Assembly: GCF_011316935.1 (NCBI RefSeq)
Contig: NZ_WLYS01000003.1
Coordinates: forward strand, 248,001-312,000
Length of the DNA: 64,000 nucleotides
Reading direction: 5' to 3'
Source of the DNA: Sphingobacterium chungjuense
Lineage (GTDB): Bacteria > Bacteroidota > Bacteroidia > Sphingobacteriales > Sphingobacteriaceae
Below the pieces are notes generated by a model. The model had not been told where the DNA came from, searched no databases, and saw only the letters and a program-made list of their open reading frames with translations. How positions within the stretch are numbered: position 1 is the stretch's first letter; each line of letters begins with the position of its first letter. A program made the translations under genes and the position numbers. Positions 34,302 through 42,754 of the stretch are shown here, one piece after another.

Positions 34302-34607
34302 AATATTTGATGAAGTTTGATGTATTGCAGTAGCATGATGGTTTTAGCATCTTTATGTTTTGATAACTATGTTATTTCAAATGATCAAATATAAGAGATT
34401 GTCCTTTTCATCCTGTTACACGAAAGTTAAAAGGTGCGAGTTTTTATCCCACCTAAAAAGCTTTTCATAAGTCTTTCTTTGTCAGTAAAAATTTTTCTAT
34501 TGTTAGCGTAAACAATGACACAGAAAAATTGTATATTGGACTAAGGATTAGACAGTTGGCATTGTTTCCATATTGCCTATCACGTACATCATCTTAAAAA
34601 GATAAAC
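34302..34607. other. Intergenic region before the DUF4870 gene
   Basis: This AT-rich stretch has no small gene or clear promoter consensus that I can support. Confidence 0.3.
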
Positions 34608-34931
34608 ATGAATTCTAAAACCCAATCAATTTTAAGTTATCTCGGTATTTTATGGTTAATCGCTTATTTCTTGGGCAAGGATCAGCGTGACAGTTTGAGC
34701 CTCTATCACTTGAGGCAAGGTTTCGGTCTATTATTAACAGGTGTGATCATCAACGCTGTCGGATATATATTGGTTAGCGTTGTTGCTGCCTTATCATTTG
34801 TCATCAACATTATCGGTATTATCTTCCTTATTTTTATCGTGCTCGGCGTACTGAACGCTGTCAATGAAGTTCGCAAACCGTTACCTCTGATCGGACATCT
34901 ATTCGAAAATCAGTTTTCATTTCTAGATTAA
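34608..34931 (+). CDS. DUF4870 / Tic20-like small membrane protein
   Basis: This 107-residue protein has three hydrophobic segments (SYLGILWLIAYFLG, GFGLLLTGVIINAVGYILVS and FVINIIGIIFLIFIVLGVLN). The linker SLYHLRQGFGLLL and the closing NEVRKPLPLIGHLF are hallmarks of DUF4870, where a YHxRQ motif sits between helices 1 and 2. The function is unknown. It is monocistronic with a terminator downstream. Confidence 0.85.
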   Translation: MNSKTQSILSYLGILWLIAYFLGKDQRDSLSLYHLRQGFGLLLTGVIINAVGYILVSVVAALSFVINIIGIIFLIFIVLGVLNAVNEVRKPLPLIGHLFENQFSFLD

Positions 34932-35000
34932 TCTCTTGGTGATTCACTCAGCTTTCGCGATGTATCACGCGAGCTAGCAGAGGCATTTACTATCATATTT

Positions 35001-35038
35001 CGATGCAAAAGAAGAATTCTCTTTTGCATCGTTTATTT
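35001..35038 (+). terminator. Terminator of the DUF4870 gene
   Basis: A perfect 12-bp stem CGATGCAAAAGA / TCTTTTGCATCG (35001-35012 with 35020-35031) with a 7-nt loop is followed by TTTATTT. Confidence 0.85.
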
Positions 35039-35116
35039 AATAAACACTAAAGAACTGGATTGAAAATCCGTCTTAAAGGTATAAAATCAATTTTTCGGAA
35101 TCGCATGATCTAAGCT

Positions 35117-35146
35117 TTTGACAATGTACGCTTTTGATTACCTTTG
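35117..35146 (+). promoter_or_regulatory. Promoter of the MFS transporter gene
   Basis: TTTG at 35117-35120, an 18-bp spacer and TACCTTTG at 35139-35146 form a textbook Bacteroidota promoter. The start near 35153 leaves a leader of about 14 nt before the ATG at 35167. Confidence 0.8.
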
Positions 35147-35166
35147 CGGTACATCTATAAAACATC

Positions 35167-36348
35167 ATGACGGTATCCAATGTGAACCAAGATACGGTAG
35201 ACATTTCTGTGAACAAAAGTAGAATTCGTCTAGCCGTTGCTGCTTTCTATTTTTGTCAAGGGCTTGCTTTTGCCTCTTGGGCCAGTAGAATTCCTACGAT
35301 CAAACAGCATCTTGGACTTTCTGAGGCACAGCTTGGAACTGTGCTGCTGATGTTGCCGATTGGTCAATTATTAACCATGCCTCTGTCAGGACGTCTCGTT
35401 TCTAAATACGGAAGTCATCGCTTGCTTCCCATCGTTGGATTTTTATATGTAGCCAACCTTTTTACGATTGCACTAGCACCGAATATGTGGGCTTTGGGCG
35501 CGGCACTCCTGTTCTTCGGCATCATTGGCAATATGTGCAACATCTCGGTAAACACGCAGGGTGTATTGGCAGAAGGAATTTATGAACGTTCGATCATGTC
35601 ATCTTTTCACGGCACATGGAGCATTGCAGGCTTTACCGGTGCCTTGATTGGCTTGATCTGCATGACGCTAAAGCTCTCCATAGAAACACATTTTCTAATC
35701 ATTACCGGTATCGTATGGACACTGAATCTGTTGAACAGGAAATATTTGGCACTGCCATCGGGTATACAAACTAAAAAAGGCGGTTTTGCTTTTAAGCCCG
35801 ATAAATTATTGATTTCCTTAGGCGTCGTTGGCTTTTGTAGCATGGCGACCGAAGGCGCTATGTTCGATTGGTCTGGCGTGTATTTCGATGAAGTAGTGCA
35901 CGCGCCAAAGAGTCTTATTGTGTTGGGCTATGCGGCATTTATGGTGATGATGGCTTTGGCTCGATTTGTAGGCGATAAAGCACTTTCTAGATTTGGAAGA
36001 CAAAGAATGTTGCAAGGAAGTGGTATTTTAATGTTTTTGGGAATGGCACTCGCCGTCTCCTATCCTAGCCTAATTGCAAGTACTTTGGGTTTTATGCTAG
36101 TTGGGCTTGGTGTTGCTTGTAACGTGCCTGTTGTGTATTCGGTAGCGGGCAAACATCCAACCATTTCTTCTGGCATGGCATTAGCGATGGTTTCAAGTTT
36201 GAGTTACCTTGGCTTTTTGATCGGTCCACCGTTGATTGGTTATATCGCCGAACTGTCGAGCTTGCGCTTTTCTTACGGCGTATTTTCCCTGTTCGGAATT
36301 GTCTTGTGTACCATGTGTACTATCCTACCAGTCTTTAAAAATTCGTAG
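35167..36348 (+). CDS. MFS transporter
   Basis: This 393-residue permease has 12 predicted membrane helices in two halves. The loop 2-3 motif is GRLVSKYGSHR. Helix 1 contains FYFCQGLAFASWASRIPTIK, a sequence typical of the YbjJ-like/fucose-permease-like group of MFS proteins of Bacteroidota. The substrate cannot be read from sequence. It stands alone and converges with the three-gene envelope operon, 6 bp apart. Confidence 0.88.
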   Translation: MTVSNVNQDTVDISVNKSRIRLAVAAFYFCQGLAFASWASRIPTIKQHLGLSEAQLGTVLLMLPIGQLLTMPLSGRLVSKYGSHRLLPIVGFLYVANLFTIALAPNMWALGAALLFFGIIGNMCNISVNTQGVLAEGIYERSIMSSFHGTWSIAGFTGALIGLICMTLKLSIETHFLIITGIVWTLNLLNRKYLALPSGIQTKKGGFAFKPDKLLISLGVVGFCSMATEGAMFDWSGVYFDEVVHAPKSLIVLGYAAFMVMMALARFVGDKALSRFGRQRMLQGSGILMFLGMALAVSYPSLIASTLGFMLVGLGVACNVPVVYSVAGKHPTISSGMALAMVSSLSYLGFLIGPPLIGYIAELSSLRFSYGVFSLFGIVLCTMCTILPVFKNS

Positions 36349-36354
36349 TAAGAC

Positions 36355-37686
36355 TTAGTAACGATCTAACAATTGCTTGATCGGATGCAGTTTTGCGTCT
36401 TTAAATTGGACTGTACCTGATATATTTATCACAGTTTCTGCATCACGCGTTCCTTTGACAGTTGCTTCTTGAATTATTTCGAACCATGCAGGCAACGGTA
36501 TTGGTGCTTCCCATATCTCTGGTTGTCGATACCGTAAATAAAATAGATCTGTTTGCGGTGCTAACTCCGCTGAACTAATAGCTTGTTGGCTATCGGTACT
36601 TAATAAAAGTAATTGTCCAGCTTGCTGCTTATAAAACTTGTAAAACATCTTTTCTGGCAAGTATGATAACAGATGTGGTGATGCCATGAATGACAGTTTT
36701 ATAGCAGGCACGGTCTCATTTCGTAGCTCGCGCTTTTCCACCATTTCAAAGTTATCATCATAATCGTATGTAATGATGGTATCGGCTTGTATTACTGCTT
36801 CGTTCTTCCATTGCAACTCCCAGTAATTTCCTAAATAGGGTTCAATATCTTGCCAAGGCAGTCCCTGCGCAGATAGCATTTCTTGATGTTGTGCTAGCCA
36901 AGGGCGAACGTCGGCTTGAAGCCGTATAGACAGAATATTATCCTCCGGAAAAGTTGTACCTATCGCTTTTTTGCTGAATCGTCTTTCTGTATCATCCAAT
37001 AAACCTGCTACACTTAGTTGACCAGCAATAAAATCCAATGACCCAAAGTTTTCCTTTTCTAGCTGCCAAAAAACAACATCTCCCTTAGCGGATTTAGGCC
37101 TTTTATCCTTCAGCGTGGCGAACTCTACAAGGTCGTCTTGTGAAGTCAGTATTTGTGTCATCAGTTCGACAACTTCATCGGTCTTTTTTGGATTCCACGC
37201 CAAGACCACCTGTTGCTCGTTGCCAACGATATAGAAGCGCTTGTTTGCGGTATTAGCAGACCAAAGATTTGAATTATCGGATGGCAGATCGATCTGCCAT
37301 TCGATAATGGGTAATACCTGTTGAAGTCGCGACAAATTATCTATCGTTAGAATAGTGAAATAAGCATTACTTCCGGCAGGCATATCAAAAAAATACAGGT
37401 TCGCAGGCATCGAAACACCTAAATTCCACGGCCGTAGTTTGTGCAGATCGGCATTAGCCGATGTATCACTGACGCCTCCAAAATAGGCGGCTGGATTCCA
37501 CAAAGCATTTCCTGCCAACTCGCGAATAATCTGATCAGATCTGACCTCCAAAATTGCGGTCGCGTCGCGATGCACCCACTGTGATTGCGAACGCATTTGC
37601 CTGTACGAGAAAAAGAGAACCAAACCTAAAGCAACAATGCCAAAGGGCAATAAAATCCATCCTATTACTCGTACAAATCTTTTCAT
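36355..37686 (-). CDS. Membrane-anchored envelope protein, unknown function (envelope operon gene 3)
   Basis: This 443-residue protein has one N-terminal helix (WILLPFGIVALGLVLFFSY, about 10-28) and a long exported domain. The alternation of ILEVRSDQIIRELAGNALWN, YFTILTIDNLSRLQQVLPII and FYIVGNEQQVVLAWNP resembles DUF3352-like proteins, where an N-terminal pseudo-substrate strand is followed by repeated beta-alpha units. Function is unknown. It lies 5 bp after the gene at 37692, and both belong to one minus-strand operon. Confidence 0.65.
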   Translation of the reverse strand: MKRFVRVIGWILLPFGIVALGLVLFFSYRQMRSQSQWVHRDATAILEVRSDQIIRELAGNALWNPAAYFGGVSDTSANADLHKLRPWNLGVSMPANLYFFDMPAGSNAYFTILTIDNLSRLQQVLPIIEWQIDLPSDNSNLWSANTANKRFYIVGNEQQVVLAWNPKKTDEVVELMTQILTSQDDLVEFATLKDKRPKSAKGDVVFWQLEKENFGSLDFIAGQLSVAGLLDDTERRFSKKAIGTTFPEDNILSIRLQADVRPWLAQHQEMLSAQGLPWQDIEPYLGNYWELQWKNEAVIQADTIITYDYDDNFEMVEKRELRNETVPAIKLSFMASPHLLSYLPEKMFYKFYKQQAGQLLLLSTDSQQAISSAELAPQTDLFYLRYRQPEIWEAPIPLPAWFEIIQEATVKGTRDAETVINISGTVQFKDAKLHPIKQLLDRY

Positions 37687-37691
37687 CGCTT

Positions 37692-39704
37692 TTATTTTAC
37701 TGTAGGAACAAATTCATTCAACAAATCGAATAAAAAGACCAATGCATTGCCTTTGCGATCTGGAAAATCAAGAGATAGCTCGGCAGAAACTTTGTTTCCT
37801 TTCATACCCGGAGACCGCACGGTGAAATCGCCGTATTGTCCGAGTTCCTCTACTGTAGAACGTAATTGGCGTTCTACAGGTATATCCATTCGATCAAACA
37901 GTTCTGGTGCCTTTTTTGTGTTGAACAAAACTGAAAATGCATCTTTTTTAGCGATATCTACGTAAGGCTTATGTCCTTTTCCTGGATACTTATTTGTATT
38001 GATCTCTTGCATTTTGACTTGGTTACTACCCACGAATACGATTCCGTCTTTGATCAAGAAATATAGCTGCAAAGCCGATCCGTATGACTTCGGTAGTGCA
38101 TATACGCCATTGAGATTCTCTATCTTTAGTTCACCCTGTCCTGCTTCGAGCAATCTTTCGAAGATGCGTGTATCGTCCGAAGAAAACATCCATAAGAAGT
38201 CTGGTACCTGCTCGGTCTTGGTTTTCTCTACTTCCTGATAATTATAATCTTCATCATACACATAGTCCGTGTAACTTACCTCTACCGGCGTTACACCGTG
38301 TAAGACCAAGAGGTTATCACCTTTGAAGACTTTGCCAATGGCCTTTTCGTCGAGAATCACATCGAAGAATAATGCTGTAAGGTCGACATATTTATCGTAC
38401 CTACCGGCCATCGGCCCGTAATATCGTTGAAAGATGTGTGGCATGTATTTGATATAGGCTTCGGTATCCATCGCAAAAGACATAAATCCAAGAATATCTT
38501 CGCTTAGATGTGGAAGGAATTTCTTATTCATCTTTCTAGAATAGATCGCTTTGAAGTAGCGGCTCATTTCTTTGTCTAACGTCGCATCACCACGAATGAC
38601 CAACTTATTTCCCTCCACGACCATTTGTCCGCTCACCATCTCAATACCATAATCTATTTTTGGCATCTTCCCTATGCCGACGACACTATACAGTAAGTGT
38701 GCTGGCAGATAAGATTGATATATCGCACCAATATCTTGCAAACGTAAGTCGGCGATCACATCATCTCCCATCTTTCCAACCTTGTGTTTCTTCGTATAAG
38801 AGGAAAGCGTACCCGTCGTGATTTCTTGCATACGCTGATCAATCCATTGGCTCAATAACATATTGATCATAGAATCACGTGTAGTCGTGTAACTGCGATA
38901 GTTTAGGTAATAATCATCGGCATATTCTTCTTGGCCCAGTACAGAATCGACTTCATCATACATCTCTGGTAATTGAGGTGGTGCTATGGTAATGATATCC
39001 GAAGTATCTGATAAGACAGCGACAGAATCGGCCATATCCATATCATCCCAATAATCTACCGCTACGACGGTATCAGCAGCCCAATCATCGTATTCTATAT
39101 ATACCGAATCCGCCGGCATAGCTACATCGTATGCATACTCATCATACTCCGGCACATAATCATATGATGGGTAAGCTTCTGCTACGGGCTCAGGCAGCAT
39201 ATAGCGTTCGCGCACCTCTGGCAATTCGAAATAGTGCTCAAAGAAGCTTGCACCTAAGACGTAAGCGGTGTTTTTATCCCAGCTTACGCGAATGGTACGA
39301 TCTTTATTATAAATACTTTTCAAGCCATTGATCAGTTCTATCTTACGATTGGGACCGATAAGTGATTCAAACTTGTTCGCATCTACTAGTGGTAACAATC
39401 CGCCAAAGAACTGCACACTATCGGTAGATTGCATATAGAAATATGCTTTTGAGTCGTAATCGATACCGACATCTTCGAGTTTATTAAATGTGCCGCGTCC
39501 GGTAGCACTGATCGAATCAAACACACCTACTTTTTGAAAAAATGTATTGACATCTGCAATATCTAGATGCTTAAAGACTGCTTTTGTATTTACTGTAATA
39601 AGCACATTGGCCTCGGCCGGAACCTTACTGATCAAATCCTGTGCTTGCACGTACAGGATGGTTTGAAACAGCAGAAATGCTGTTATGATAGATTTAATTT
39701 TCAT
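37692..39704 (-). CDS. Secreted DUF4836-like protein with acidic Tyr-rich insert (envelope operon gene 2)
   Basis: This 670-residue protein has a signal peptide (1-21, YVQAQ) and starts DLISKVPAEANVLITVNTKA, as DUF4836 proteins do. Residues of about 165-285 form an unusual Asp/Glu/Tyr-rich low-complexity stretch (YDYVPEYDEYAYDVAMP, YWDDMDMADSVAV, EEYADDYYLNYRSYTTT). The C-terminal half returns to folded beta-rich sequence (DILGFMSFAMDTEAYIKYMP, GSNQVKMQEINTNKYPGKGH). Function is unknown. It lies between a lipoprotein gene (20 bp) and a membrane protein gene (5 bp). Confidence 0.7.
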   Translation of the reverse strand: MKIKSIITAFLLFQTILYVQAQDLISKVPAEANVLITVNTKAVFKHLDIADVNTFFQKVGVFDSISATGRGTFNKLEDVGIDYDSKAYFYMQSTDSVQFFGGLLPLVDANKFESLIGPNRKIELINGLKSIYNKDRTIRVSWDKNTAYVLGASFFEHYFELPEVRERYMLPEPVAEAYPSYDYVPEYDEYAYDVAMPADSVYIEYDDWAADTVVAVDYWDDMDMADSVAVLSDTSDIITIAPPQLPEMYDEVDSVLGQEEYADDYYLNYRSYTTTRDSMINMLLSQWIDQRMQEITTGTLSSYTKKHKVGKMGDDVIADLRLQDIGAIYQSYLPAHLLYSVVGIGKMPKIDYGIEMVSGQMVVEGNKLVIRGDATLDKEMSRYFKAIYSRKMNKKFLPHLSEDILGFMSFAMDTEAYIKYMPHIFQRYYGPMAGRYDKYVDLTALFFDVILDEKAIGKVFKGDNLLVLHGVTPVEVSYTDYVYDEDYNYQEVEKTKTEQVPDFLWMFSSDDTRIFERLLEAGQGELKIENLNGVYALPKSYGSALQLYFLIKDGIVFVGSNQVKMQEINTNKYPGKGHKPYVDIAKKDAFSVLFNTKKAPELFDRMDIPVERQLRSTVEELGQYGDFTVRSPGMKGNKVSAELSLDFPDRKGNALVFLFDLLNEFVPTVK

Positions 39705-39724
39705 ATGAAATTGTACTACTTATA

Positions 39725-40411
39725 TCAATTACTTAGTTGAATCTTATTGGATAGATTGACGCGGCCATCTATCACTTGCAGTGCGGGCACTTTTAGCATG
39801 GTAGCCTTTTTGTTAGGTGAAATTTTGGCTTGCGGATTGGATACAGATATGATGGTTTTATCAAACCGATAGATCGCGGAGTAATAGGCATCATCAAAGC
39901 TTTTTTTACTTTCAGGGCTTAATGCGTCGAGCTTCTTTTTGGCTTCTGGGCTCTGCTTAGATATACGCTCAAACACACCACTTTTGGTTTGATAAGCATA
40001 ACTCGAATAACCGCTTATATTGGTTTTAAATTGCTTTGATAAGGTTTGCGTAAAAGCATTGAGCGCTTCGACTGAGGTAAAATTACACGACAACGTGCCT
40101 ATAAAATTGTTGAAATCCAACGAATGTTGCACATTGGATATGCCTGGCGTTTTTTGCAAGATGGAAACGATAGCGGCCATTTCTCGACGAATGTCTCCCT
40201 GTGTTGGTATCTTCATTCCGTCAACTTTATCCAATTTCATTAATGATGCCACCTTGGTTTTACTCTTACTGAGGTTGATTGTGGCCTTGATCGTTCCGGC
40301 ACCATTATTATGCATTGTTACTTCCTCAACAATATCGAAGCAACCGGTAAAGAGACAACTAGCGAGCAGTAAGGTGAGCATACGCGCCAAATGTGTGATC
40401 ATAGTATTCAT
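39725..40411 (-). CDS. Lipoprotein, unknown function (envelope operon gene 1)
   Basis: This 228-residue lipoprotein has lipobox LFTGC (about residue 24) followed by FDIVEEVTMHNNGAGTIKAT, a pattern seen in LppM-like proteins that pair a beta-strand domain with a helix. The longest frame starts at a TTG; the ATG at 40411 or 40402 gives a proper signal peptide, and I chose 40411. It is the first gene of a three-gene operon whose other members are also envelope proteins. The upstream region carries a near-consensus -7 (TTATTTTG) about 35 bp away. Confidence 0.65.
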   Translation of the reverse strand: MNTMITHLARMLTLLLASCLFTGCFDIVEEVTMHNNGAGTIKATINLSKSKTKVASLMKLDKVDGMKIPTQGDIRREMAAIVSILQKTPGISNVQHSLDFNNFIGTLSCNFTSVEALNAFTQTLSKQFKTNISGYSSYAYQTKSGVFERISKQSPEAKKKLDALSPESKKSFDDAYYSAIYRFDKTIISVSNPQAKISPNKKATMLKVPALQVIDGRVNLSNKIQLSN

Positions 40412-40644
40412 AGTAGACTGCCTGTATTGAAATTGTGTGAGATACAAAATAACGAATATACTGAAGTTTTTATATTTTCACTCACACTAAGTGGAATCTA
40501 CGACGTTATACGACACCCTATCATGGCCATAAATAATTAGTAACATTAGGAGCAGATGGGCATGAGAATATCGAAACGAATCAATACGTGTAATCAATGC
40601 GGCACCATCAGATCGCCAATTCAAAACATCCTACGCCGGATGTA

Positions 40645-40690
40645 AAATCAAAAAGACCCCATACCGTAAAGTATGAGGTCTTTTTGATTT
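40645..40690 (-). terminator. Terminator of the GMC/Gfo-Idh operon
   Basis: Long stem AAATCAAAAAGACC with GGTCTTTTTGATTT plus an inner CATAC / GTATG (40645-40664 with 40671-40690). The minus-strand side ends in T-rich sequence (TTTTTGATTT), 28 bp after the last gene. It can act on both strands. Confidence 0.85.
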
Positions 40691-40717
40691 TCTAAGGTTT
40701 TGAAACGGTGCTGAGCA

Positions 40718-41287
40718 CTATATCGCCCAAGCTTTATCACCTTTCTTATATGGGAATTCTCCGTCATAACGACCAGGAATCTTCACATAATTCAATGCTT
40801 GTTTCATACCTACTTCTGAAGTGAAGAATCCAGTAAGCGTCAGTTGCTTCAACATCGTGAAGAAATGATTAGGATCATCCTCTTTCTTATTGGTCTGGTA
40901 TTCCTTCGCCTCCTTGTCGTATTCATTCACAAAAGTAAGCTGCTCTTCAGGCGTTAGCTGTTGGAAATCTTTGCCGTGCTTTTCATTGGCACGATCATCG
41001 ATTTTGCCAAGGCCTTCTAGGAAAGCTTTTTGATCTTCTGGCGAATAACAATCACGAATCATGACCGGGATGAACTCTCCTACGCCCGCCTCTTTGGCTC
41101 CTGGTGTAGAAGTTTTAGGCAAGATCGCTTCCGCTAGATCTCCTAACAAGTTCATCGTGTCTTTTTCAAAGAGTGAAGCGACTTCCTTGGACGCTGTTCT
41201 GGTACAGCCCTCTAAAAACAGGCTGCTTCCGATGACGGCGCCGCCCATCAGTAGTGCTACACGTTGAATGGCTTCTCTTCTATTCAT
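40718..41287 (-). CDS. Gluconate 2-dehydrogenase subunit 3 family protein (LacC-like)
   Basis: This 189-residue exported protein has a twin-Arg signal (NRREAIQRVALLMGG) with a lipobox LEGC. The body (DLAEAILPKTSTPGAKEAGV, DCYSPEDQKAFLEGLGKID and TGFFTSEVGMKQAL) matches the small subunit of FAD-type gluconate or glucoside dehydrogenases. The family forms a complex with a GMC flavoprotein, such as the one two genes upstream, and carries it through the Tat system. The ending PGRYDGEFPYKKGDKAWAI is typical. It is the last gene of the operon, before a terminator. Confidence 0.88.
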   Translation of the reverse strand: MNRREAIQRVALLMGGAVIGSSLFLEGCTRTASKEVASLFEKDTMNLLGDLAEAILPKTSTPGAKEAGVGEFIPVMIRDCYSPEDQKAFLEGLGKIDDRANEKHGKDFQQLTPEEQLTFVNEYDKEAKEYQTNKKEDDPNHFFTMLKQLTLTGFFTSEVGMKQALNYVKIPGRYDGEFPYKKGDKAWAI

Positions 41288-41299
41288 GTTTTTTAATGC

Positions 41300-42724
41300 T
41301 TAAAACTTATACTTCATTTCCCAGCCCGAGCGGTATTCACGCTTCACGAATTGGTTGACCATATCAAAGTTCGTCACTTTCATATTGTCATTATCCCACA
41401 ACAATTTCAGGTTACGACCTGGATATTTACCATCAACATTCATATCGGCACCGCGGATAGCTAAGTTAGCCATTAACAAACATTCTGTCAGTGGACCAGA
41501 GATTTCAAAAGGTGCACTCACCTCTTTTTGCCCGTATCCAGCGATACATGCTTCTACCCATTGTGCGTAGTGACCTGACGCTTGTCCCGGTACGCGCTCG
41601 TATTTCAAGGCAACTTGCTCTTTACGTGAAGTAGGCAACAAACGGGCGTTTTCACCATACGTATCCGCCAAGATTTTACCTTTTGTACCGATCATCAAGA
41701 TACCATTACCACCATCTCCGAAGATTTCGTTTGCTTCTAGTTCTTCTGGACGTGCTGGTTGAATACCACCATCCATCCAATGCAAAGTAACTGGTCCAGC
41801 AGTACGATCTGTTTTCGGGAAAGTCATCGTAGCGTGGCTAGATGGCGGACAACTTTCTGGGAATACCCCACGTTTGAACTCATCAACATATACTGTACCC
41901 ACACTAGCGTGTACATCTTGTACATATTGCAAGCCTAATACGCTGAAAGGAACTTCTACTAAGTGACATCCCATATCACCTAAAGCTCCTGTACCGTAAT
42001 CCCACCATCCGCGCCAGTTAAATGGCACTAAATGATCTACGTAATCTTTTTGTGGCGCAGTACCTAACCAAAGATCCCAATCCAATTCTTTAGGAATCTC
42101 GGCTTTACCTGCTGGCCATTTGATACCTTGAGGCCATACTGGTCTGTCTGTCCAACAATATACGGTATGTACATCGCCAACCAAACCCGCTTCGTACCAC
42201 TCTTTGACTTGACGCGTACCATCATTTGATGATCCTTGGTTACCCATTTGAGTCACGACTTTATAGCGCTTTGCTGCATCGGTAAGCACACGTGCTTCCC
42301 AGATATCGTGTGTCAGAGGTTTTTGAACATACACGTGCTTGCCTAATTCCATAGCTGCCAAGGCGTGTATTGCGTGGTTGTGATCTGGTCCAGAAACGGA
42401 GACAGCATCAATATGTTTGTGCTCTTTGTCGAGCATCTCACGATAATCTTTATAATATTTGGCTTTCGGGAAGCGACCTCTAGTTTTTGCAGAACGGCGA
42501 TCATCTACATCACAAAGGAATGCAATCTCTGCTTTTCCACTGTCGTAAAACGATTTGATATCGCTTTCGCCTTTTCCGCCCACACCGATACCTGCAACCA
42601 TTAGCTTATCGCTTGGTGCTACAAATCCCGATCCGCCCAAGACATGACGAGGAACAATCGTAAAAGCTGCAGCTGCAACAGCCGCTTGCTTTATGAAACT
42701 TCTTCTTGAATTCTTATCACTCAT
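41300..42724 (-). CDS. Gfo/Idh/MocA family oxidoreductase with Tat signal
   Basis: This 474-residue enzyme has a Tat signal (RRSFIKQAAVAAAAF). The Rossmann fold starts VAGIGVGGKGESDI (NAD-binding) and carries KHVYVQKPLTHD, with the catalytic Lys of the EKP motif in a VQKP form. The C-terminal part (FNWRGWWDYGTGALGDMGCH) is the typical substrate domain. These proteins oxidise or reduce sugars and inositols; exported members in Bacteroidota act on 3-keto sugars together with GMC and subunit-3 partners. The gap is 12 bp to the downstream gene and 30 bp to the upstream one. Confidence 0.9.
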   Translation of the reverse strand: MSDKNSRRSFIKQAAVAAAAFTIVPRHVLGGSGFVAPSDKLMVAGIGVGGKGESDIKSFYDSGKAEIAFLCDVDDRRSAKTRGRFPKAKYYKDYREMLDKEHKHIDAVSVSGPDHNHAIHALAAMELGKHVYVQKPLTHDIWEARVLTDAAKRYKVVTQMGNQGSSNDGTRQVKEWYEAGLVGDVHTVYCWTDRPVWPQGIKWPAGKAEIPKELDWDLWLGTAPQKDYVDHLVPFNWRGWWDYGTGALGDMGCHLVEVPFSVLGLQYVQDVHASVGTVYVDEFKRGVFPESCPPSSHATMTFPKTDRTAGPVTLHWMDGGIQPARPEELEANEIFGDGGNGILMIGTKGKILADTYGENARLLPTSRKEQVALKYERVPGQASGHYAQWVEACIAGYGQKEVSAPFEISGPLTECLLMANLAIRGADMNVDGKYPGRNLKLLWDNDNMKVTNFDMVNQFVKREYRSGWEMKYKF

Positions 42725-42754
42725 GTTTTTTAGTGTTTATTAGGTGTTTTGTTT

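Noticed and set aside
40552..40644. A tiny frame with CNQCG and an AGGAG-like sequence upstream of the 40645 terminator
   Set aside because: About 29 codons, no recognisable family and adjacent to a convergent terminator; insufficient support.
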